Assembly (NCBI GenBank): GCA_945643635.1
Contig: CALZFC010000009.1
Coordinates: 4,918,501 to 4,982,500, forward strand
DNA from: Allodiplogaster sudhausi
Taxonomy: Eukaryota; Nematoda; Chromadorea; Rhabditida; Diplogasteridae
Direction: 5' to 3'
Length of the DNA stretch: 64,000 bases
In this document: positions 1 through 10,488 of the stretch, in pieces
Layout: the number at the start of each line of letters is the position of its first letter
Numbering within the stretch: the first letter of the stretch is position 1
Translations under genes and position numbers: made by a program
The notes under the pieces: model-generated
Seen by the model: the letters and a program-made list of their open reading frames with translations, nothing else
Databases searched by the model: none
Told to the model about the DNA's origin: nothing

Positions 1-107
1 ATAGTTTGGAAATACAATTGAACCTGGGTTACAAAGATAAATACTTAGTACACATGGATGCATTTTTTTCGATAACTCAAAACTTTATAAGGTTGAGAAT
101 ACCGAAC

Positions 108-2230
108 CATTTGTTCCAGGCGGGAAGGCGTTCGCTTCAACAAGAGATCTTCTCTTCGCTTCGGATATTACGCGCAGGGCACGCTGAGACATTGCCGGCG
201 CAATCTTCTCTTGCAATCTCCGTGGAAAGTCTCCCGCGGAAGCGCACTTTGACGCGATGAAGTCATCGACAATCTGCAAGCAAATTCAAAAGTATATTTG
301 TCTAATGTGAATTCCAAAAATTTTGTTCTAAACTCAAGCCATAGAGCAAGAAATAACTCATGTAAGTATAGACAAATTATTTAAATGTAAAACAAAATCC
401 GACAAATAAAAAATCACATACGTAACGGGACTGCGCGTAGAAGGAGTAACGTGTCATTGTTGCTCGCGGAGGATTGTTCTGGCAAAAGCGTATACGACAG
501 TTTCTAAAAAAAATTATATATCGCCATTTGTGAGAGAGCTGCTACTAGTAGTAGAATTTTACATTTTAATCTAAAGACTCTCTTATATATGACAAAATGA
601 AATATCTGTATAACTTTAAAGACTCGAGAGACAAAAACCTCTTCTGCTTAAGGAGTTCGAGGTGCTCGACAGAGCCGTGTATCAAGTTGTTAATTCGCTT
701 AAACAAAAGGTTTTGTAATGCCTTTAATTTTCAAAATATAACAGTATCTTGTAGAGCTTTAACTGACATTTAAATGATCGTCAGTTTCTCTCTCCTCCTC
801 GTTATCCGAAGAAGCAAGCCACTCTCGGCTGCCTGCTTTCTTCTTGTACTCTCTGATGGGCTGTGATAGCAAGCTTCTTTTTCCAAGAAGAGATCTGACC
901 CGCCTAACGCGGCATTCGACAAGTCCCTTGTGGCTGTCGATGAAGGCATCCTGAAATGCTTTCTGTAGTTACATCAGAGAAAATTCAGGTAACTAGCAAT
1001 GCGTTATCGAGTCTTTCAAATTTCATAATGATCTTCATTCAGTTAAAAACTGTTGTGTAGAAAAAAAGGTTGCTAACTATAGAACAGTTGGGGTATCCTG
1101 CGAATAGATGCGTAACGAAGCTCCGCGTCTCTTTCGGGGATGGTTTTTCTCTGCTAAAAAAGTGCGGTAAAATATCAGTTGTTCAAGAGTTGAAAACTAG
1201 CGTGTCAGCGTATGTCAGCAGAAAGTCGGCGATCCTTCTCGTAAGCAGGCAGCGGCCAACCCTGTCGTCCGAAATGTCATACGACGGGTCATCTTGTAGC
1301 CTCTTGAGGAATGGAGCTCCTTGCTTGCCAACCAATAACTTCTCAAAGCTGCATTTCAAAAGGCGCTGGTTCAGACGATGGTAGAAGGGGTCTTAAACGC
1401 ATACGTTTACTTGTTTAAAAGGAAAATTAATTAGAAATCTGCTTGCGCCGAGTTTTGCTTGCATACTAAAGGATACAACAGACAAAAGTGCAGTTTACTA
1501 AACAGAAATTTAAAGGCCTGCCTGTGTACATCGTCCGATCTGGAACTGCCGAGGGAGTTCTGACCAACGGTGACTCCGAGCGAACTTGAGGTGTCGAGGG
1601 ATGAGAAATCGCTAAGTAAATTAAATGAATTACTAGCTGCGCTTACAATCTGAGTATGATTTACCTCCAAGCTCTTCAAGATCGCGATCTTTGTCGACTT
1701 CTCTCTCACAAGGGTTAGCATCTTCAACATCAACTGAAAATTCATGAATCTAAGATATGAGCATTCATTTTAGTATAACCTTGCTCCGCTCGAGTATCAT
1801 CAGGAAAAACTGCGTTTTTCTCCCACGAGAGCGCAGTCGGATTGGTTGGCGAAAGGGACTCATTTTTTGCCAGGAATGTGGAAGAAATCGAGAGGGATAG
1901 CTCCTGGCTGTTCATCGTAGTCGAAGTTGCCGGACTCTGAGAAGTGATCCACGTAAAAATATACTCATTTAGAGAGATAGGCAATCGGTAAACCTCGAGT
2001 AAGCTTCCTGTTGCTATGTAATGTGCGTGTGGCGCCGCAACAACTTGAGAGGGGTGAACGTCTATCATACGCTGAGGAGTGTTGAGCTGCAGCCTGACAT
2101 TTGTCAGAGGGGAGCCAGTCCGTGTACTCACATATTGCTTGACTTGTGCAATGGTCTCGAAGTAGCAGTCCTCTTCGCCCAAACACTCGGGCTCAGGAGC
2201 ACCCGCTTCCAACAGAATGGTTAGACGCAT
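108..2230 (-). CDS. SAMD3-like protein, 3' part beyond left edge
   Basis: Second gene of the left-hand pair. Exons seen, 5' to 3': 2230-1780, 1733-1665, an unresolved exon within about 1640-1490, then 1391-1198, 950-768, 697-639, 503-422 and 273-108. All junctions except the unresolved one keep phase. The start at 2230 is preceded by a 3' splice site ending at 2242. The first about 85 residues (MRLTILLEAG... to ...LLEVYRLP) look like a ubiquitin/PB1-type beta-grasp fold; a Ser/Thr-rich stretch follows. Then comes a helical block (LNQRLLKC, TRRIADFLLTYADTL), a basic/acidic segment (SSDNEEERETDD) and another helical block (RINNLIHGSVEHLELL, RYIVDDFIASKC). This order matches the metazoan proteins usually labelled sterile alpha motif domain-containing protein 3-like, whose function is unknown; the match is from memory. 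The gene is incomplete here because the last exon ends at a donor at 107. The frame around 1500-1665 is uncertain. Confidence 0.55.
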
Positions 2231-2381
2231 TGGGTCTAACGCTAAAGATCACACTAACTAGGAAATAAATCATGCAAATGATCACATATTCGTGAGCCGT
2301 CGTAAATAACGGGATAAATTGAAATATTGATCTTCAGATCAAAGTATTTGTTTATTGCTAAGAGAAAATAACGAAAATATT
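2231..2381 (-). promoter_or_regulatory. Operon-like intercistronic region
   Basis: On the minus strand, a canonical AATAAA (2356-2351) lies 25 bases after the stop of the upstream gene. It is followed by AT-rich sequence and a 3' splice site (ATCTTTAG, ending at 2242) 11 bases before the next ATG at 2230. A poly(A) signal, a gap of roughly 100 bases and then an acceptor with no donor is the arrangement of C. elegans operons, where the downstream mRNA receives a spliced leader. The motifs are seen; trans-splicing is inferred. Confidence 0.5.
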
Positions 2382-5115
2382 CTAGCAGTGGCAGAGGGCG
2401 TGTCTTGGCATGAAAGCGGTCTCATTTCCCTCGGGGTAGCCGTCAAGAGGCAGTGGATCAAAAAGTTCCTTGAAAAAGACAGTTGTGATCGCTCCAGATG
2501 CGGTGAAGAAGCAACATTGTCTGCTGTCATCAAATCGAGCGGGATGTCCGATCTTTGCAACGATCTTCCATGTTTGTTCCGTGAATGCGAAGCAATCGAT
2601 CTGGGCAGGAACAAAGCTGCTACTCTTGTTCAGCAAAACGATGTCTCCCGACTTGTAGAGTGTCCCGTGATGCTGGAGTAGGAGAGTGCACTTCACCCGT
2701 CGTTCCTTCAGAACTGCCCGTGCGAGCGCTGACACTTGATGTTGCTCGATTCCTTTTCCGGGAACGAATTCCACCTCCTTCTGAAGACGTAGTGCCCAAA
2801 GAGTGCGCTGGATGTGAGTTGCGAACGTGCACGGCAGACACGTGAAGTTCCTTGTAATGTAGGACCGTCGCTTGACGTACGCATTCAGTTGCTCGAATTG
2901 CAGAGTACTCAGTTGTCCAACTGGCCCTAGAGAACGAATCGCAGCTGCATAGTGCAGCAACGCGTGCGTCTTGTAGATGGGCCTGGACGAATGGGCTGCA
3001 GCTGCGCGAGAGGGCGGAATGTCCAGAGGGACAACTCGCCAAGCAAGAGACACGTATTCCTCGGCCGTAGAACGTACCAAATCAATGTCGCCAGATGTCA
3101 ACTCGAATGAGCAGAGAAGGCGACTCAACTCGGAAAAGCGCTGGAACAGAAGCCGGATCTCAGGTTCCGCAACCATTACGTCCAACGGGAAGAGAAATGG
3201 GACGAGCCGAATGAGAAATGCTGTGTCGGCTGCCTTTTGCCCGGACACAGGGTCACCTTGCGAAACATCGGCCGGGATTGGGTTGATTGTGCAGCTGCTG
3301 TCGACTCGCCCAGTAGCAAAGGCACATAACTTATCGTTGATATCCTTGAGCGGAAGTCCATTCCGAATGATGGCCCGAATGACCACTCCTAGAAGACGGC
3401 AGCTCTCGCCCTCGTACAAGTCGTGGGCGATATCACAGTAGGCATCCTCCGACACGTGGTATCCCGTAATGCCGTTGAGTGGCGAATCCCCCATCACGCC
3501 AAAAGCAGGAGGGCCGTTCGCTTGATACCTTAAGTTATCGCTTAAATTCATCCTATCTCCGATCAACGACAAAGGAACCGACCACGCCAAAGTCCGTAAT
3601 TGGCAGTCCTTCTCTAGGTGAACGGCTCCAAAGTCGCGGTAGTTGGTCAAGCAGTGACGGCAAGGGAAACCTCCGGAAAAGCACGTCTGCATCTGGCGGA
3701 CTTGGTTTAGTGCCAGGTTATCACCAAGAACCGAGTGCAGCCAAGGGTAGACGACAACGCTTCGCCCTCTCCACGACACCATGATTCCGTTTTCGTAGAG
3801 TACGTTCAACTCTACCTAAGAAGTTAAACTAATTGTTGATCTTTATTTACAACTTTTACGCTTTTTTAAAAATTTTACTTCAAATATATTACGGCACCTT
3901 GAAGCTTTCTAGAAGAGGCTTGTAGCCATAAGCCTTGTGATCAGACCCGTACGATGTCGCGTAGAGAAACCTAAAGCATTTACTTGAAGAACTGCTTTTT
4001 TTATTTTAGCATTTTGACACTTACTTCCATTTATGTAGACACGAAGCATGCCGTCTCAGTCCGGAAAAAGTGAAGAACATCATGGTTTGAGAGTGGATAG
4101 ACGACGCCTTTCGTAGACCACTTCCAGGGCAAACGTCATCGAGGTATACCACAATCGGAAGTAGTGGTTTCTTCGTTCTGGAGGTAGCGTCACGAAACCG
4201 TTGCCCGTCCAGTGGAGACAGGAAATTCCCCCTTCCGAATGGCTCCATTTCTAACACCTGAAAAGCATACAGATTCTATATACTTCAATGTAACACAAAA
4301 TAGCGATAAACCTGTTGAAATTCCACGTTCCGAAAGGCCGCTTCTATCGAATCCTTCAGTGGGACAATGTAGAACTTGCACGGTCGATCGACACGACTCT
4401 GCTTCCCATCCAAGTCGCGTACGGGGACAGTCATCGTCCCCATTTGTCGAGGCAAAGGTTCAATGTAGTCCTGTTCTTGTCGAAGCGCAGCCTTCCTTCT
4501 GTATGATGTAGCAACGGTGTTCAGTGTCGCCATAAACTGATCGAAATGGGAGTCGTTCATGGCTCGAACGTTCTTAGCGATACGGCGAATCAGATCCACC
4601 ATTTTATCCGTTTCCGACTCTGTTATTCCAATTCGGCTTGTGGAGGTGAGGATCTCGGCTCTAATCGTTTCGCAGAAGTTGGTCGAATCATCAGCTTCGA
4701 GCGCTTCCGAGTCGTCATTCTCATCGTCCTCCTCCTCCAGCTCAGTTGCAGATATGTCGCCGTCCAACTCCTCAACATCCTCTTGAAGAGACGAGGCATC
4801 CATGTTGCCATTGTCAGCAACATCCACATCCATTGCACCATCGCTATCGCTGCTGTCGGAATAAAGACCCCTCATCAGAGCAGGATCTGAAGAGAAGACT
4901 TGCGATGTTCAATAGTGAGGTACTGTTATTACTTGTTTAAATTACTACTCACGTTGTTGGCTCAAGTGAACCCGCCATGCTTGAAATCGTCCGAACTCAG
5001 ATGAGCAAAAGCGGCAGTGATATTGATTTTCTCCAAGGTGTGACTGTTGACAATGCCGTTTTAAGTGGGCCAATGTAGGAAGCTCCTCCTCGCAGACGTC
5101 CGCTGGACAACGCAT
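2382..5115 (-). CDS. C2H2-finger transposase-like protein, 825 aa
   Basis: Five exons, all in phase: 5115-4953, 4886-4312, 4257-4025, 3970-3898, 3815-2382. The predicted product is 825 aa. Residues 1-55 hold two C2H2-type fingers (MRCPADVCEEEL..HLKRHCQQSH and YHCRFCSSEF..HLSQQH). A strongly acidic linker follows (SATELEEEDDENDD), then a long domain with the marks of an unnamed transposase-like family common in animal genomes: PIVVYLDDVCPGSG, KAYGYKPLLESFK, GFPCRHCLTNYRDF, IAHDLYEGE and a late KTHALLHY...FEQLNAYVKRR block. The start at 5115 fits because family members begin directly with the finger; in-frame codons continue upstream to a 3' splice site at 5131. The ORF is undamaged, so the gene is either young or domesticated. 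No terminal inverted repeats were found around it. The superfamily is not assigned. Confidence 0.65.
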
Positions 5116-5399
5116 CGTTAAGATTCTAAACTGTAATTTGTTGTTTTCCTTTTTCATTAGATATTAACATTCAATGTTATCTTTCTATGTGCTCTTTCTT
5201 TCTATAGTTCTTGCAGCCTTGTATTCCTTTTTTCGTCTAAAACTTTCTTCCATAACTATATTGTTTTCTCTTAATAATGAATTTTTTTTCTGTATGAATA
5301 TTCTTAAGCATATAACATGCTTAACAAATATTGGATATTGTAACGTAATTAAAAACCAACTTTGTAACAGAAAAATACAAATCACACGTTTGCATTTGT

Positions 5400-6470
5400 G
5401 CAATTCGTTAATTCTCAATTCGTTGTAACCAGTGGGTTGTGTTACAGTAGTTCATAGTAAACAAAAGAGTTGCCCAGAAAAAAATACTTTGTAAAAACTT
5501 TCAAATAACACTCTTACAATGGAGCGATTCGCTTATTTTCAATCAGTTGTAACTACTGGTTGGGTTACGGTAGTTTATAGTAAACATAAAGGTGCCCAGA
5601 AAAATCCACTCAAAAAACTTACTCTTTTGAATAGGAACGCAATCGCTTATTCTCAATTACTTCAAGGAATTTACTTGCACAGACACATACAGAACAGATT
5701 GGGATACGGTACCTTTAAGAAATTAAACTTGTCCAGAAATTTATCACTTTCCATTTAAAATAAATCATTGGTACGGATTCGCGAATTAATTCGCTCAAAT
5801 TTCGTAAGGTTACGGTTCTGGGCAACTCTCCTGAAAATCAAGAACAGTTTCCCAGAAATGGGAGAAAATAAATACCTTTGAATATAATTTAAAAGTCAAA
5901 AGATATAAGCTTACATTCTCTAAACTTAGCGTAACTTCGCTAATCAATAGCAACTACAGCTTCGATAATTGTAATTGTAAGTCACATAAAGCACTTACAA
6001 AAGCATCTCAAGGTTTCAAGTAACTTTTCACTTGCACCAACAGTATTCCAATACTCGATAAGTTTAAGGACGAGAGTACGGTATGTTAAATATTTAAAAA
6101 AAATAAGTTAAATCATATCCCACCTTGCTGCAAATGTCGCACCGGAACGGCTTCCGATCAGTGTGGTTGACGGCGTGTTGTTGGAGACCTGGAAAAAACT
6201 TACATTTGGAAATATTTCAGTTCAGAATATACAATGGTAATCCTGTATAAAATGTTGAGCAAAAAAGAAGCATTAATTATTCGTCGTACCAAAATTTATT
6301 TTCTTTTTTTAAAATATACACATCGAGTTGGGTTACGGTACTTCTTAGAAAAGAAAAGAAAGAAACAAGAAAAGAACAGTTTCGCTTATTTTAAATAAGT
6401 TATACAGAGCTGGTTTGATTACGGTTTTTTTTCTGGAAAACAAAAGAAACTTGCCCAGAAATTGAATTAA
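5400..6470. repeat. Degenerate tandem repeats, unit about 125 bp
   Basis: A unit containing GTTGTAACYA, GGTTGGGTTACGGTAG, TTYATAGTAAAC and GCCCAGAAA recurs near 5420, 5545 and 5690, more weakly near 5790-5860, and again at 6325-6465. Spacing is about 124-138 bp and copies are strongly diverged. The tract is AT-rich and non-coding and separates the finger exons at 6.1-7.6 kb from the transposase-like gene. The exon at 6124-6188 lies within its span. Confidence 0.55.
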
Positions 6471-7650
6471 CTACATAACCGATAGGGTATAAAAAGGTAT
6501 TGTCGATTTCACAGAATAATTCCTAATTTTGGGCATCATCCTGAGGGACAGATGGGCAGAAACAGCTAACAAACCTTGCTAATATTTAGGATCATCGACA
6601 GTGGCTTCTATTCCCTGATAATAACAACTACAAATTTCTAACCACGTTACCCTAGAATTGAAGACTAGACAATGTATATAAACATAACGAACCTTCGCAA
6701 GTCTGCGGCAGCTTCAGATGGCAGAAGCGCGGTCTGCGCGGAGATGCGATGTCTTCCAGCTCCGGTAGGAAGTCAGGGGAAGAGTGCGTACCGATTTTCT
6801 AAACAACGCATTATTTATATTTAAAATCTTTTGAATTGTATTATCCTGCTTTCAAAGTTAAGAAAAATAATAAACGTGGAATAGGTAATAACAAATGAAC
6901 AAGGAAAAAAAATGTTCGGAACAAACTTTTCAATGTGTGGGAAAATGAGTTTTTTGTACTCTTAAAGAACAATAAACGAACGAAACTTATTTAAAAGTCA
7001 AAGTTGTTAGACGAGTCTGAAAAGTTATCGTACCTGGACAAAAATGCAGCAGCTTAAGCGTTGAAGCTGCGCGGTGCGCGGTTGTTGGGTGGATTGGGCA
7101 AGAGAAATACTGAAAATATAAAATTGCTGAAATAAGTATACGAATTTCAACATGAAATATAAACGATAGTTAATGTACCAATAAAGAGAAAACACATTAA
7201 ATATTTAAATTCGTTGGGAAGAATGGCAGCATCAATTAACAGATGTATCAACTTATGAAGAAAAGAATTAAAAGCAAACCACGCTCGGATGTCGAAAGAA
7301 TTTGATCTTGCTGCGCGCGCCGACACGCTGTCTAGTTCCAGCAATCGCAGACAAGAAGGGCTAGCCTGATAATAAAAGAACAACGTTGCATATTCAGCAT
7401 ATTTAATAATGTTAATTTTATCACTCATTCGTGAGAAAAGAAGACAAAAGTGCTAACAATAAGGGAATAAAAACTGCAATAGAAACTTGCAAGAATAACC
7501 ATTAACAAATCAGCTTTTTCATATCAATAGCGGGATGAATGAGTTAAACTTTTCAATTACTTACTATTAGAAGTTGAGTCTCCAGTTGTTGATCGAGAGC
7601 ACAAAGAGCAGCTTGGCTAACTACGCGGCCCGGGGACTCTCGCTTTCTAA
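6124..7650 (-). CDS. Five linked exons ending in a C2H2 zinc finger
   Basis: Minus-strand exons 7650-7565, 7365-7280, 7109-7034, 6798-6693 and 6188-6124 are open, have acceptor and donor dinucleotides, and all four junctions agree in phase; the first donor is GTAAGT. Together they encode about 138 residues: a Gln/Ser/Arg-rich segment with no family I recognise, then FCHLKLPQTCEG, LQQHAVNHTDRK and PFRCDICSK, a Krüppel-type linker followed by the first cysteine pair of a C2H2 finger. The start and the exon completing the finger were not found. Joining in phase 0 to an acceptor at 5131 would fuse these exons to the transposase-like gene downstream. The alternative is a separate zinc-finger gene or its remnant. 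Confidence 0.4.
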
Positions 7651-7839
7651 CTGAAACAAAAGAGCAGAATCGCTACGCTTACACGTTATAAATGTCATAT
7701 CAAAAAGCGATTCAATATTACAAACATGAAATAAAAAAAGGATAAGTTTTAAGTGTTTGTTAACCCGAGATTTTCTTCCGAAAATTAAACGTTCCGTTCA
7801 AATGATGATTCCGAATATTTTTTTAAACATGGTCGAAAG

Positions 7840-8000
7840 TGGTACAATGTCACATTTTCTGTTCTCGCATCGCCTCGTCCCTCCTTGCCACCAAAATGTG
7901 ACATCCGTTGTCACAATTCTCTTCGGCGGCCGCTTGCGTGTCACATTTTTGGTCACAATTTTGGATGGAACATTAATTGTGCGTCACATTTTTTTCTGTG
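7840..8000. repeat. Cluster of GTCACA motifs
   Basis: Within about 160 bases TGTCACA, GGTCACA or CGTCACA, mostly followed by WTTT, occurs five times on the plus strand, and GTGACA occurs once, back to back with one of them. The copies sit upstream of the DUF148-like gene. No coding meaning is evident. Confidence 0.35.
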
Positions 8001-8213
8001 TGTACTATTTGTTTTATGTCATAGTTATACAATCGCAATTTCTGAAATAAAAAAAGACAGCTTTGTCATGTGAGCATAAGTTTGAAAAACTTTAGCACCG
8101 ATCTTGTTAAAATATTTAACGCATGTGATACTGCTAAAAGAGAAGCTATTCAGAGAGAAATAGGTAAAGAAAAATGGCTAGGATTTGAGAGTGGTAAAGG
8201 AAAGAACTAACAG

Positions 8214-10488
8214 GAAGAACTATCATCCGGGCGCGCCGTGCACACGAGAGAAGAAGAAGACGAATGACATTCTCTCCGTTCTCGACGAGTTCAACGAAGA
8301 GTTCTCTGTTAGTGGCGTGGTCAGCAAAGCTTCTGGGTTTTATGGGAAAGAAGGTGTAGGGAGAAGTTTACTGAAAAGAATGCTATACAGAAGTTTCATG
8401 AATGTTTTATTTACGAGCATCAGTTGCTCCTTATTGGGATCAGGGAAAGTAAAAAAAAAGAAGATCTTGAATAAAGAAGACAACCTCAACGCTGGCGGCC
8501 AAGCTCACGCCGCCGCCGACACAGCCTTCCACTAAACCGCCGGCGCCAACACGAACAACTCGGCGTCAGCGAAGTCTTTTCCCGCCACTTCCAGAAGACG
8601 AGGAGGAGTACGACCTCACCGACTATATACCAGACAATCTGCCCCCGACACAAGGGAAGGCAAGTGTATCAGTGGTTCCTATTAAACATAAATGTACATA
8701 TGTATATAACTTTTCCAATGTTTCAAATCGTTTAGATAAACATAAAATTTTCAGCATTCTATTTACACGATTCTTTCTTAGTGTTAATCATTTGCAAAAT
8801 CATAGTATACGCAATCGGGTCAGTATTTTCCAGTTTTCCTGTTGAGAAGAATTTTTCTTCTCAAGTTTGACTTAGGAAAGGAATGGCATGTTCCACTCCT
8901 CATAAAGGATCACCTCGAACGCGTTCGCACTTGTTTCAGGTGGCTAAAACCCTGTTCAAGGTCGGCAGCCCTGCGTTCAAGGACTATGGAGAGGTTAATC
9001 AGTGAAGGGACTGTAAAGCGATTGAGAGAGAAAAGTGAGAAAAAGTTCTAAGGAAAAGAGGTGAAGAGAGTGAAATATAAAAGACATTTTTCCAGCTTTG
9101 TTGTGCTTAAATGCTTGCAAATTCAGGGTTGCTCAATAGAAATTGACGTGGCAAAAAAAATTAGCTAACATATAAAAGTATGTGGTTGTGAGAGTTCTTG
9201 CTGAGTGACTTTTTATCTCGTAAAATACCATAAAAGATGTATTTCCATTGAACAGGATATCCTGAAGCAGCGACGCGCGCGGCTGCTCCGCGACCGGGCC
9301 GAGCCATCGCGCGACAGCGGATACCGCACGGGGGCAGGGGAAGGGGACGGGCAGCAGATGCCCTTCCAGACACTCATGAATGAAGGCGCGTCGCATTGCA
9401 CCGCATTGCCATGCAAATATTCAAACAATACTCTATTACATTTCCCACGAATGAAGGCAAATATCTCATCATTTAATTACATTATATATATATACATATG
9501 TATAAATATATATGAAACAATAAAAAAAAACCGTTTTGTTGATTCAGTTGGTCCACAGCAGTCCTACTCTCCAGTCGGAAACTCATACGTTGACTATAGT
9601 GCTATCCAGGTTAACTAACGTCTTTGATGTTCATTGGCAAAGCTCTACTAATATGTCACATCAAAAGAGGTCAGTGTTTCCACTAAAATAGAATAAATAT
9701 CAATTGCAAGGCGGCCGATTTTGACGAGGACTTCAGCGTGCAATTCGACACGCCACAGGCTCCCTTCTTGCGCGACGTGCCCGCGTCCGTGCGAGGCCGC
9801 TTCGCAAAGCTGTGGAGGAATGGAGATGTGCCCAGCGAAGGGCTGCGCTCTGAGATGGTCAGAGACATAGGAAGCCATCTCTATTTTTGGGCGAATGTAA
9901 ATAATATATGTAGTTCTCACGTATGTATTCCTCTTCGAAATGTAAGGTGCATCTCCTCGCCGTCTCTCTGCTGACGGGGCCGCAGCTGGAGGCGTACAAC
10001 ACGTGGGCGACCGCAAGGCGGCGCTCTCTTCGCGCGCGACTCCGCGAGATGCAGCGCCTTACGCCGCGCGCACGAGTCGTGCTCAGACAACTCGCTCGCC
10101 GCGCCGCCGGAGTCACGACGGATGAAGGTCGAGTGACAACGAAACGAGAAATAATATTTTAAAATGCGTATTAGTTGGCCCAACGTAGTTGATCAGTCAT
10201 ACAAAACCTCCTCGAATTTCCAATTTTGTTAGATCGATTCCCATTGCTATCTTCGGTTAATCTATTTTCAACTAGGCTTTCATTCTTCATAGAGAAAGTT
10301 CTATGCCTTCATTGTAAGATGAACCACTTTGTCCCTCTGATCCGACTCATGCAGCCGCTGCAGCTACAGACGGTATGCCGACGCCGCCGCCCACGGTGAG
10401 TCCGGGGCTGCGCGCGGAGCTGAACCGATTCGCGCACGGCCTCGAGTCGCGGCGGAGGGCGCGCGTCAGTCGGGCGAGGCTCGCATAA
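8214..10488 (+). CDS. DUF148/SXP-RAL-2-like protein, 5' end missing
   Basis: Eight exons in phase: 8214-8307, 8477-8659, 8940-8993, 9256-9456, 9559-9609, 9711-9857, 9947-10127, 10355-10488 (TAA). The encoded part is about 314 aa. It starts with a Pro/Thr-rich and acidic region (PPPTQPSTKPPAPTRTTRR, PEDEEEYDLTDYIPD). It then carries APFLRDVPASVRGRF, LLTGPQLEAYNTWATARRR and MQRLTPRARVVLRQL, which resemble the helical DUF148/SXP-RAL-2 domain of nematode secreted proteins, and ends in an Arg-rich tail. The first intron boundaries and the end of the fourth exon are tentative. Introns 2 and 4 appear to use GC donors (AAG|GCAAGT at 8659/8660, AAG|GCAAAT at 9456/9457); a GT reading of intron 2 hits a stop at once. 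The acceptor at 9559 is CAGCAG and could shift by one codon. No signal peptide exon was found. Exon phase supports a real gene; the family call is weaker. Confidence 0.6.

Noticed and set aside
7757..8050. 97-residue plus-strand frame with hydrophobic end, as signal-peptide exon of the DUF148-like gene
   Set aside because: It spans the GTCACA motif cluster and has no donor in a phase that fits the exon at 8214.
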